From NCBI GenBank assembly GCA_025201365.1, contig JAIXMF010000020.1, positions 1 through 64,000 of the forward strand: DNA of 64,000 bases, written 5' to 3'. The DNA comes from Syncephalis plumigaleata (Eukaryota > Zoopagomycota > Zoopagomycetes > Zoopagales > Piptocephalidaceae). This document shows, piece by piece, positions 10,215 through 21,752 of the stretch. Position numbers and translations under genes: made by a program. Under the pieces are notes generated by a model. The model did not search any database. It was not told the origin of the DNA and saw nothing but the letters and a program-made list of their open reading frames with translations. Position 1 is the stretch's first letter; each line of letters begins with the position of its first letter.

Positions 10215-13200
10215 CTCTTCCACCTCTACCCGTCTTTCCCGTTAGCCACTCTCCATCTGCTCCTCGCTACGCTAACACTACACGTCTCTTACCTGAATAC
10301 ACTCCCATACCTGTACTCCTCTTCTCATTACTCGTTTGTTGTTCTCGGTCACCTTCACTATTCGTATATTCCTATTCCTATTGTTGCTGCTGCTGCTCTA
10401 GCAATAAGTCAACGCCACGTCATATGTTCACGCGTTCTATTCGTTCTCTCTATTGCCTTTACTTCTTTGCAGCTTGTGGTGCTTTCTACGGACAGCCACT
10501 GCAATTACACGTTATACGCACTTTATTCCCTGTGTTTGTCCTCCACTCTATAGCACTCGTACACGATAAGGCTACACTGCTTATTTGTATTCTATCTGGT
10601 GCTTGTACCTGTGCACGATACTCCTGCTACTTGTTGACCCTCTCCCTTGTTTATCAAACTACGATACTGCACTCTCGTCAGATCCGTACCATTTACCCGT
10701 ATTCTATCACTGTATGCTCCTATGGAATACTCACACTGTTTGCTTACCAGTCTGTATGTGTATCGTCATTAGTCTGTATTGACTACTAGGAGTAGCTTAT
10801 ATGCATACATGCAGGTTAGTCGACCAGGAATGTACTGCTATAGCTTCTCCCGGTAGTATACCACTTGCTAAAGCATATTGTTTGGTTAATATCACTCACA
10901 ACGAACACTGCTTCTCAATAGTTTATTGACAGCACTGCTTGTTGCTTGTACTGATAGCTCGTTCGCTTACTCGTCCACTACTCTATTCATACACTCGTAT
11001 CTCTATTGTTTATTTGTAATCTACACGGTAAGTGGTGTATACGCGGTATTCACTCTATTCACTAGCTGCTGCTACTGCTCCTCTTTCTTGTCGTGTCAAC
11101 TCTGTTTATTGTTTATTTGTTTGTATTCTGTAACATATGTGCTCATTCGCTCTATTCACTCCTACTGCTATCATACTACTTGTCTCTCTGCTTCTATTCT
11201 CATTCAGCCAATAAACACCATATCAACTTCATACATATCCTGTATTCTCTACACTCTATTGAACATACTCTGCTTTCAACCAATACAACTAGCTACTACT
11301 ACTACTACTGCTATTCCTATCATTCATATTCAGTTATCAGCAGTATACAGTCAACTAGAATATATCACTCATCCACTCACTGATGATGCATTAATATCGA
11401 TGGATGTATATTTACCTGTAGTCATTGTAATGAATTGTATAGCAAATCATCGAACAACACAATAGATACTGACCATCTGACGTGATCGTGCGTGCATTGA
11501 CATGGATACACTACTACTACCTAATACTTGAATCATGAACTATAACTGAATGACAGCATAGCTTACAAGTAGAAACAATGGTTTAATGGTCATTGCCATC
11601 ATAGTTGGAGTGTATTCAATGACTTGTCTATTATCTCGAATGCTCTAATGTTAGCTAGTTGCATACCAATGCATCATGTAGATCGAGCTATTATTGAACT
11701 AAATCGAATTCCATTCCATTTCAATATCAATCATGCATGTTTCAATTGCAGCTGAATTCAATACACTATTCTGGATTTTATTCATGGTAGCTGTAACCGA
11801 AGCAGAACAACGACTATCGTAAATGACATTCAATATTTATAATTCGTAATTGCACATGGCAAACGATACATGTTTTGTTTCCTTAATACTCGTTTAAAAC
11901 GTTCCAGCATACTATTTGGATTTCACGCATGGTAGCTGTAACAGAATCGGAACTATAGATGAGTACCACAAATGCCATTCAGTCTATAATTGTAATGATC
12001 TATGGTAACGATACCATGGTTTGTTTATTCGATCTTGGTTTTGAAAGACATTCCAATACCGTAGCCATCGACTTTCACCTATAATGAGCAGCCATTTGCC
12101 GTGAACAATTCGATAGCTCACTATCCTCTTCTCATTTACGCGCACATCATAAATACATCCACTTCTTTATCTTAGACTGTAACGAACAATATGCGAATAA
12201 CTCCACACTCTACATTGGCTATTAGCACTTGTGCTCTAGCACTTTTATCCAAATATCTAGTGTTTACCCGTATGGCGGTTTTTTAAAAAGGCAAGCTATT
12301 CATATGTATCTATCCGATGTCTGCTAACTTGTTTATAGGTAAATATCCATAACACTTTTGCCCAGAGATACGTTATGGAACACCAGAAAGAGCTTGGACT
12401 ATCAATATACGCTGGTGCGGTGGAGATGGTGATCAGCTTAGTCTAGCTCGAGTAACTTGGAATGAAAATAATGCCTTTATGAAATGTGATACTGTAACCA
12501 AAGAAGTAAAGGCATTCAAAGTAAGTGTATCGATCTATTATTCAAACAGCCTCACTTACCATATGGTATAAAATAGGCATTGAAGGAAGCAAAGAGATTG
12601 ACAGACCTCAACACACTAGGTCGACAAAATGTCATGGATCCATTGCTTCAATTTGACTTTTATGAAGAGAATGTGTGAGGTATTTCTGCCATCTTTACAG
12701 CTATATCGATGGTGTGCTTCTATCAAAATACTTTAAAGAACATAGCATTTCTGAAGCATATAGTCTTACTGCCAGCATATTACCTGAGGTTATTAAAGGT
12801 AAGCATGATGATTATTCATGTAGCATGATTACTAATTGTTTGTAGGCTGATTTATCTTTACAATGCCGGCATTATTCATAAGGATATAGTTCCTAAAAGT
12901 AAGTAAGCATTGATAATCATGAAATACGCTAACAACAAAGTGTAGATATTATGCTACAGCTAGGTTCAGATGATAAAATAGTTGGCGTAAAAATCATTGA
13001 CCTTGACTTAACAAATGTATTCGCGAAGGAGCAAGGCTGGCAACCTATACACCAGCGTAACCGAGAGGATTTTACCGATTCCAATTCAGAGATATGAGAG
13101 CTGTACGTGCTTAGGAATGAATACTTGATTTTTTAGGAATATTTGTTAATCCCAACAAAACAAAGAATCCATTTAGTCCCGCTATGTATTGACCGAACAA

Positions 13201-13640
13201 ACTATACTAAGCTATTTTATGAGGCTTAAGCAATCTCAAACGTATATTAAGCCAGAGCAAGGTAATATTAAGGCAGCCATTCCTGCGGTAATTCACCTTA
13301 CACAAGCGTATTACACAATTGGCACGATAACTTCCCTTGCTCCTCTCCTATACTCGTATTAATGGAGAAACCACCGCGCATTGGTATACATAGTAGACCA
13401 ACTAGTCTCTTACTTTAATCGATACACTATTAGTATACGGTAAGTACCGAGCAATAGCTGATTCATTCTACTAAAATACTAATATGTCATTGAATGGATT
13501 AGCAATCATATAGACAATGAGAATGTGATGACACTCGCACAGCATGACCATACAACTACTGCTATCGCTGTATGATCTAATGATTCATCATCAATAAAGC
13601 GTATTCACTATTCCATTATCATGACTAAGTTGTTGAAACA
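10215..13640 (+). mobile_element. Kinase-module repeat, copy 1 (decayed)
   Basis: This stretch is collinear with 50228-53680 at high nucleotide identity throughout, both in the non-coding left half and in the kinase-like gene, with many small indels. Similarity begins near CGTCTTTCCCGTTA and ends soon after GATGATCTAATGATTCATC-type sequence at about 13610. Unlike copy 2, no inverted partner or right-hand arm is visible after it. No transposase or reverse transcriptase is recognised, so its mode of duplication is unknown. Confidence 0.8.
12191..13425 (+). pseudogene. Decayed kinase-like gene (copy 1)
   Basis: This is the counterpart of the gene at 52195-53508. It keeps the start (MRITPHSTLAIS), the exon boundaries, and the words AWTINIRW, AFMKC and NVMDPL. 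The catalytic-loop region is changed: IIHGD in copy 2 reads IIHKD here. It has premature stops and frame breaks in several exons, and the C-terminal third is badly eroded, far more than the scattered one-base breaks seen elsewhere in the window. I therefore call it a pseudogene. The upstream TATA-like word is also shortened (CTATAATG against CTATAAATG in copy 2). Confidence 0.75.
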
Positions 13641-14112
13641 TTGCTAAACAACGCGTTAAATCGACTAGAATGTCTCGACATTAGTGTATGTGTCTGTGCA
13701 TTTACCAAACAAATCTACATGCATCGATATACAACATCACTTGTACGATTACTCTTATTTATTCTATTGCTATGTATACATGAATAGATAGATATCAATG
13801 ATGACAGACATGAGGCTATTATCACGTCATCATCATGTCGGTACGTATATGAAATCATCTGAGGCATACTACTCAATTCATCACTCATCTCGCATGTTGT
13901 TACAGGATCATAGTCAATGCTAGTCCTCAGAATAGGGCTATTGAGACATTTGACAGGTATCTATCAGCATTACTGTCAATGTCATTTGCTTATTATTGCT
14001 AATAGTACACTTTGCTGTAATCATAGTAAGCCATGCTAGATTGATGGAATAATATGCCAGCAATATCATAGGCTAGATGTAAATATGCACACCATTTGAT
14101 TTATACTGCCTC
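13640..14112. other. Spacer between kinase module and calpain gene
   Basis: About 470 bp without a supported gene. It contains the unduplicated flank of module copy 1 and presumably the promoter of the calpain gene. Confidence 0.5.
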
Positions 14113-16718
14113 TTGTCTTTGTCTTGTCTTTCCTTACCTGTCACGCTCTATTTATTCCTATGTTGTCTGACCATGTCAAAGCACATGCCGCTATCGCCTA
14201 CCTCATCTGTTTCGGTTCATTCGCAACATTCGACGTGTGCGGAGGAACACGAAACACGACGATTGACAGTGGAGGAACTAACAGTGCTGCAGCACACGTC
14301 GCTTATTAACGGCATTGTTCACTTGCCTTGGGTGAGCAATGACGTGTATGAGCCATTTGAGTTGGATGAGCACTACAAGTAAGTAAGCATTCGTGGTTAG
14401 TCATACAGTGTACTCACTCGCCATATCGATATTCGACTAGTGATCCTATGGGTCTACTGAAACTATCGTCACGGCAAAAGGAGCGTTATCACCAGTGGTT
14501 GCGTCCCTCGCAATTCCTAAGGAATCCGACAATGATCAAACGTGTGTCTAGGTGAACGGAACTAGTGTCCAGTTGAACGTAGACTTACTGTAGTATTAGT
14601 AAACAGATCTCGCAAGAAGTGCTGACCAACTGCTCATTCGTGGCCTCGCTCTGTGTATGCGCAGACTATGAGCAGCGGTTTAAGAAGCGGGTATGTATTT
14701 CTGTTCACATTGTCTATCGATCTATTTTATTGAACATGCAAGCTGTGTACACTTAGTTGATTACACGATGCATCTATCCGCAGGATCGACGTGGACGACC
14801 CTACTATAATCCATGGGGAAAGTACATGATCAAACTATTACTGAATGGCATTCATCGAAAAGTAAGCAACCTAATGATATTGGCCACTACTACTACTACT
14901 ACTAATAACGATTCATAGATTAGTAAGTTGTAAATGAGCAAGTAACAAATTCAACACTATTAATATAAAGTGAACAACAACAACAATCGATCTAGTCATT
15001 GATGATCGTATACCGGTGGATCGTCAGAATCATCCACTAGTGGTTACTACACGGAACAGGAGCTATGGCCCATGCTAATCGAAAAGGCATACCTAAAGGC
15101 ACAGGGCGGCTACGACTTTCCCGGTTCCAATTCAGGGATCGATATGCACGCATTAACCGGCTGGATACCGGACCATGTACTACTGCAGGAATCCGAGCAA
15201 GCATCGGATATGACATGGCATCGATTATACGCCGGACTGAATAGTGGAAAGGCCGTGGGCACCTTGGCTACAGGCCAGGTGGATATCATCGATCAGGATT
15301 GGTTGTGGCTAGTGCCGACTCATGCCTATGCCATTCTACAGGCAGTCGAGCTACCTAGCGACATACGCGATGATGGTGGCGACACGCGTATGCTACGATG
15401 CAAGAATCCTTGGAGACAGCACGGCTGGCAGGGTCAGGATGGACCAGACGACGTGATCCATTGGCATCCACGGCTTCGTCGCGTGTTATCCGCTTACAAG
15501 ACGGGAGATGCGGCAGCCGATGGCGAGTTCTGGATTGGCTGGTCGGTCGTGTGTCGTTACTTTGACACGCTACATCTTAGCTGGGATCCAGATCAGTTCC
15601 ACTATCGATTTACTCGACATGCAGCGTGGCCGATTACTATAGGGCCACCATTCGATCGACATTGTTTCGCGTGGAATCCACAGTATAGCATACGTGTCAA
15701 TGCTAGCAACGATAGCGGCAGCAATGGAGAGACACAGGCTACCGTATGGCTACTGCTAAGCAGACACATAGAATCGATAGAAGCTGACAATCGTGACTAC
15801 ATAACAATGCACGTTTACGCTACGCAATCAGGCGAGCGTGTGTTCTATCCGGTAGAACCTACTGCAGTCAAGGTATGGATGAGAGAGGCAATGATCGAGA
15901 TGGCACACTAATATGACAATACTTCTATAGGGAATCTACGTTAATAATCCACATGTACTGGTAAGTAATCGTAGTATTGGATTGCAATCGTAGAATTAAT
16001 CAACTGATCGAAAGGTCAAGTTATGGCCAGCACCTGGTGAGCAATATTATACGGTAGTGCTATCGCAACAAGAACGATCCAAGCCATTGTACTACACGTT
16101 GAATGTGTATGCAAACACACCATTCTCATTTCGGGAAACACCTGGATTTGTCTATTCATGTCAGGTGAGATGATACTTACAACGATATTGTGATTATTGC
16201 TGACAGATGACGTATTACTATGCTCGTATTACATTGCTCGTATGGAAGATAACGGATGCCTGGTCTATGGAGACTGCCGGTGGCAATAACAGCTATGCAA
16301 GTTGGACTGACAATCCGCAGTATAGATTGTGTATACAAAGAACTGCATGTGTGCATGTGCTGCTTGATCTATTTGATGTAGCAGAACATCGTAGTGATAG
16401 CAATGATCCCGCTACAATGGTTGCAGCTAAGATCGATTTATTCATGGGCGATACTCGGATAGACAGGTAAGCGTAGATGCAATGCAATGCAATGAGACTA
16501 TGTTAATCAGCAGATACAGATCACAGTATCGATATTTGGTGGCACATTCCGGTGATTATCGAGCTGGATTCACCTACACATCAGCATCACTAGATCGTAA
16601 GTAGTGCTGGCATTGTAGTGAAAGTAGCAGCAGTATAACTGAATCTATTCCTATAGCTGGAGTATACGTACTATTGCTGTCGACATTTGATAAGGCACAC
16701 CATCATCGTTTAAACTAA
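14113..16718 (+). CDS. palB: Calpain-7 / PalB-type cysteine protease
   Basis: A calpain-7 family protease; fungal members (PalB/Rim13) act at ESCRT-III on endosomes and cleave the pH-response transcription factor PacC/Rim101. About ten exons: 14113-14378, 14441-14551, 14600-14690, 14784-14861, about 14995-15872, 15931-15960, 16015-16164, 16207-16466, 16514-16596 and 16657-16718. Family landmarks occur in order: [15 protein letters not shown], catalytic Cys in [29 protein letters not shown], catalytic His in VPTHAYAIL, catalytic Asn in KNPWR, then WVLLSRH-like (WLLLSRHIE) and two C2-like C-terminal domains. The N-terminal MIT domains of animal calpain-7 are not seen; start could also be 14176. 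The splice into exon 5 and a point near 15030 each need one extra base to keep frame, probably sequence error. Confidence 0.9.
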
Positions 16719-16892
16719 CGATTACATCGATCAACCTGGAGTGCAAGTCATTAAACTGTAATGCAACAACATAATAGATACTAGCAATACAGGCAATCAA
16801 GTTTATTGCGATAACGACTTTATCCTTTTTGACAAATACCACTATTAGTAGAACCTCCTTCCATGACTACAGAGGATTGTTGAATGACGCAG

Positions 16893-17039
16893 CTAGTTCC
16901 TTCTTTGCAGTTCTTCCAATTTTGTCGTTACATTGACCGCCTTCGGGAATTGTGGCTCGGCGCTGAATAGTTGCAGCATCAGTGAATACGCACACGATGA
17001 TGCTAGAGCGACAATGGCCAGGATAATGGAGTATTGCAT
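16893..17039 (-). CDS. Small secreted peptide, 48 aa
   Basis: A single-exon frame of 48 codons on the minus strand. It starts MQYSIILAIVALASSCAYS, a typical signal peptide with likely cleavage after the SCA region, and ends LEELQRRN. The mature peptide would be about 30 residues. A perfect TATA box lies on the same strand at 17207-17214, about 170 bp upstream, which makes a real transcription unit likely. It has no cysteines after the signal and no family I recognise. Two other secreted genes in this window also have TATA boxes. Confidence 0.5.
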   Translation of the reverse strand: MQYSIILAIVALASSCAYSLMLQLFSAEPQFPKAVNVTTKLEELQRRN

Positions 17040-17206
17040 GATTGGATCGGTCTACTCGATTGAAGGATATGGCTATGGATGTTGCAGTTTACAGAAATGA
17101 CTTGATGTATACGCCTAGCACAGCTAAGGTGAACAATAGTAGAGCAATTGGAAGATGAGAATGTGAATGCGATGCTTGTACTCGAGGCTATGCATTTGTA
17201 GATGGC

Positions 17207-17214
17207 TATTTATA
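17207..17214 (-). promoter_or_regulatory. TATA box for small secreted peptide
   Basis: TATAAATA on the minus strand, 168 bp upstream of the start at 17039. Confidence 0.5.
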
Positions 17215-17216
17215 CA

Positions 17217-18657
17217 CTCGATGAACTGAGTAGCAAGCAAGTAAGCTACGTTTACTCAATAGTACAATCTGAATAATCCCTACATTATACGAATCAGATA
17301 TCATTGCATTTCTGATACTGTTTCAGTTATCTTCATTTGATATTCACTCATTGCATTATTTTGACATGTACAATCTATAGTAGAATAGTATCGTATACCA
17401 ATCATTTGATCATTCTCGCAATATTCGCTGAGTTCATTGTCAATCACAAATATATATGACATCATTATACCTGCTATAGAATAACAAACGAATGACTATG
17501 GCATTAATTAGCGGAACACATACTAATGATAATAGAACTGGATGCTGTTGAATGTCAATATTCCATAGCCATTATTGTGGAAACTAGAATACGAAACAAC
17601 AGGTCGATACATGCTACAAGTAATCGATTAAGGCAGCATTGCCTGTTATTATCAGACAGCGAAATACTTAATAGTTGAATATATGCCGAGTTATGGACAG
17701 AAAGGGAATATGCCCTGTTCATGCTATTGGGGTTGTCTATTACGCCACAATCATCCTTTCCCCACATCATATGCACGACGTAGATCGTAGCATCCTAGCG
17801 GTGTGATTACAAGGCGTGTTTGTATACATCGTACAAAAACCGTGTACACGACAAAAAGTGAAATAGGACAAACGGCTACAATGAAGATTGCTCTATTAGC
17901 TCAGTTCCCTCTAGCCATAATAGCTCAAGTTAAATCGTCATTGTTTTCAGGTATAATATAGCAAATAATTGATCGCATTTATAAGAAGTGAAAATAATGC
18001 TGTTTGTATTCGTTTATCCAATTAGCAGCAATGGCAACGATCTGCAAATAATTGTAATCGTTACTTCATCCTACTGTACCATCTATTCAAGTGAAAATCA
18101 TTACCTGACTCTACTGAATATATCTTCTACAACCATGAACACGTTGAATAATTACGCCGTACTTCTTTAATGTAAAAAGAGACAATTAAATGGATTACTT
18201 ATGTAGTAGTAGTAGCACGCATTATCTACTTATGAATCAACCGGCTATCTAGCCATCCAACTGTCCAACTGTTTATCCCAATACTACAGTGATATAGTAC
18301 ATTACTGGCAAGTGGAACTGGCATTATTTTGATCATCCTAATAATGAATGTAAGGATCCACGTCTACTTATTTGCTTGCTTGCTCACCTGCTTATCCGTC
18401 TGTCTGCTTGCCTGCTTGCATAAGATAAAGCTTCTATGTGTCGGATCTTTGCGTGTAGTAACTTCACATTGTCGTATTAATGGCAACGTAGCCGTAGACT
18501 CGTTTTGTCAATCGCGCTTATTCTTTTATAATTTTATTGTCTGACCAGCATCCGACAACTATTACCTAGTCTTTTAATATAGATATAATATTGCTTGCCA
18601 TCTAAACAAGGCTTCCTACGTGTAAACAAACAAAGAAACAAGCAAATACCGCCACCG
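17217..18657. other. Intergenic, possible short gene fragments only
   Basis: About 1.4 kb without a firm gene. On the + strand, 17881-17953 reads MKIALLAQFPLAIIAQ and could be a signal-peptide exon, but the downstream part is not convincing. On the minus strand 17555-17776 is open for 73 codons with no known motif. AT-rich sequence just upstream of 18658 is the probable promoter of the 7TM gene. Confidence 0.35.
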
Positions 18658-20776
18658 ATGAAATTCCATGATTCTGCACCATTTGGAAGGGAGTGCTATT
18701 GGATGCTTTCCATCTACGAGTGCGAGCACGAAATGGTCCACCGTTGGATCATGTACGTTAGCTTAGTGGCGCATTTGATTCCAATTGCCTTTGGTACTTA
18801 TCTACTATGGTATCGACGAAAGTACCTGTGGCCCACCCTACTTTCAGACTCGGAATCCGACAAGATTGTTCGACTACCCGTTGACGCGATGGTGGGCTGC
18901 TTCCTAGGTGCATGTGTTACACGCTGGTTGCAAACGATTCTTGTACTCACCGATGCACTGCCAACATTTGCCGCTCGCGAACTATTCAACGACTTCTCGT
19001 ATTGGTTTGGCCTATGGGCAGTTACCGTGTTCCTGACCGGTATCATCGAGGCCATCCCCCCTGTATTTGTACGAGGGATAGGTAATTCGTCGCTCGATCA
19101 TGAGTCGAACGTGTACGGGCCACAGCTTACGGTGTGGGTACCGCCTCGTTGGCTATTCGTCAGTCTATTCATAATACTCATGCTATGGGGAGCGTGTTTA
19201 ACGGCACCCTTTATGTACACGGGCGGATACGGTGCCGACATTGAAGACTGGGAGTTATTCGACTGGGGATTACGCTGGGGCTACAGTATGTGGTCGGCGA
19301 ATTTAATCATACTAGGCATCATCGCATGTTATTATTGCGTTTCACTGCTGGTTATCATCCGTAGCAATTTAAAGCTACAGAAAGGCGCGAAGAATCACGA
19401 GGAGGAAATGGCCTCGGTATATCATTTGCAGCGTACATTCCTCTACAATTGGCTGGTATGTGTGGGCGGCACTTCCATCTGCGTTACGTGGGGCTTCTTT
19501 CATACTCAAGTTTTACAACATTTCTGGTTCTCATTATTGATGGAGATACCCATTCACATACTGTGGTGGCCGGTGATCGTGCTCATTATCATGCAGCGTA
19601 TTTATTCAAACTCTGTTTGCAAAGCGGAAACCATACTACGTCACGCAACGCAGCAAAACTCGATTAACACCAGCAGCAAGATTACCGTAAGCACGCACGA
19701 CAGTCCAGATACAATGTAGGCCCTAACAACTGGGACACACTAAGCGACATGGAAATCAACGCTAAAACGAGCAACGTGCCTCTGCCGCGATTACTATTCC
19801 CGCATTCAACGGGAAGTCATCCGCGAACTCTGGCGCTATTGCCGAGAATGGTATTGCACACGGATACGTCGGTCGACCGAGAACTGTCATTACCGACTGG
19901 CGTGTATCACAGCACGGTGACACGCTGGCAGTGCCCACTACAATTGCCGTGGATCGGGTGAGCACACACGAAGATCCGCTAGAGGACTCGGCCAACACCA
20001 CGCTATCCTTAAAATTAGATCAGGATGTGCAGGATGACCACACGCCGGCAAAGACGACGACATCGTCTCCACGCGATACCATGTCAAGTTTACGATCAAA
20101 TAGTCCACGACACTCTAATAGCAACAACAATAGCAACAACAATAACAACAAATAGCGTTAATGATTCCAATTCACGTCGTTTATTGTTGCGAGGTCTTGC
20201 CGGTGCAGTCGAGAAGTTGACGGAAACGGCAGGCAACACATTAATCTCAACCAGATATAGTAGGGTTGACACGCCAATACCGACTAATTCGACAACGTTT
20301 TTAGTTCAAAATGACGTATTAGCCCACGAGGAGCATACCATACTCGAAGAAGCAGTAGACCACTCGATAAATCAGCACAACCAAAGTGCCGGTGACATTA
20401 CCATCAATAGCGATACTATAAGCGATGCAAACCGCACTACCACTAGTACTACTAGCAATAACAACAACAATAATAATAATGTACCTGCTCGTCGTGCACG
20501 CGACACGCTTAGACTCTCGATTAATTCTGACCACTTACTGATGGCACATTACGGCGGTCTTGTCTCCTCGCCCGAGTCCGAAATAGAAATGGATGATACG
20601 AGGATACCGAACTACCGGTGAATACTATCGCACCTGAACCTATTAAAGTGTTGCCATCACTATCTATCACATCGCTTATAAGCAGTTCAGTGAACAGCAC
20701 TCGTCACTCGATGCACAGCTGGCGTGGCGATCTGGCCGAGCAGTATCAAAATCATGATATATATCCAACAATTTGA
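18658..20776 (+). CDS. Seven-helix membrane protein with Asn/Thr-rich tail (paralogue 1)
   Basis: The first in-frame ATG gives MKFHDSAPFGRECYW. Seven hydrophobic segments follow at about residues 33-53, 80-102, 118-140, 176-197, 214-240, 266-285 and 295-318. The helical part ends near 19686, where a GTAAGC donor opens an intron of about 87 nt (to about 19773). The tail continues in phase with QRASAAITIPAFNG and is rich in Asn, Ser and Thr, including AAC-repeat Asn runs. Two one-base frame breaks (in the AAC repeat near 20150 and near 20600) precede the end DIYPTI at 20776. The next gene is a paralogue: both share ECYW or HCYW, a CEHEMVHR or CEYDTVHR motif and an HLIP motif in helix 1. Topology is receptor-like, but I know no function for the family. 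Confidence 0.75.
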
Positions 20777-21752
20777 ACAAAGGGTTCACGTCAACGCTCG
20801 CTATCATCATGTGTTCTAATAAATATACTCGTAATAGTTTTGACAGGTTTATTTTGAGATGTCAGTGTCAGTTAATACAACGGCCCTGTTTAGCGATGTG
20901 CAAACGTTTTTTTAGCGCACTACATTACCATTCTCGTACGATCGACGAGCATGGCCGGAGATTTGACGAACGAACGTGTACGTATACGTGTACGTGTGCG
21001 TATGTACGTCTATTTGTATATATTTGTAGACGGGTGGTGTGCGCCATTCAGTGGCACTGGCCAAAACGGTGACATAGTTTAGGAAGGTTGTGTGGCACTA
21101 TATTCCATTCTTAGCCAGGGATCACTCTTCCTCTGCCATGAACGGGGCTTTCCATCACGCTTGCGTTTAGGGACACACCCTTGAATTTGTGATACTGTGC
21201 ATAAGCATTCTAGGAAAGTTTGGACGACGCTTTGCCTCGCTTTACGGCATGGCTAGGATGTCGAGCTAGCATCTCGTTTAGTACTCGAATGAACAAATTC
21301 ATCATTTAGATGAACAAGCGAGATAGATAGAGGGGAGAGAGAGGGAATGAAAAAGAAAATACCTTATCCTACATTGCACAGTGTTCATGTTGACGCTTTC
21401 GTTTATTCTTTCGTTTATTCTTTTCGTTTATCGTTTCCTTCTTTCCTTCTTGCTTTCTTGCTTTCCTTCTTTTCTTATTATGCCGTACTAGTGGCGCGTT
21501 ACTAGTTCACTTTCATTTCATTTCATCTCATTTCATTTTCCATTACATTTGTCTATAGCAGTTGTTTTGTGTAGGTGGCATTGTCCGCCTCTTTTCATTG
21601 ACTTACTCCTAATCATCATCCTCATCCTCATCCCCATTATATCCATTAATTGCAAGCTGGGCACTTCTTGCAATCATATCATCAAAGGCCATTTCCCCTC
21701 TTCTACTTGACGTGATTTATTGCGCTATTTATTCTAATTTTCCTGTTCAGTT
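20777..21752. other. Intergenic between the two 7TM genes
   Basis: About 980 bp with no supported gene. It holds an alternating purine-pyrimidine tract at 20974-21009, a GA-rich patch near 21330 and a T/C-rich patch at 21390-21550, the latter two likely within the promoter or 5' UTR of the next gene. Confidence 0.5.

Noticed and set aside
10169-11465. Large open frames in the left half of the kinase modules (also 50173-51464)
   Set aside because: Frame-preserving pressure is absent: the two copies differ by indels that change frame, and the translations are low-complexity Leu/Ser/Tyr strings.
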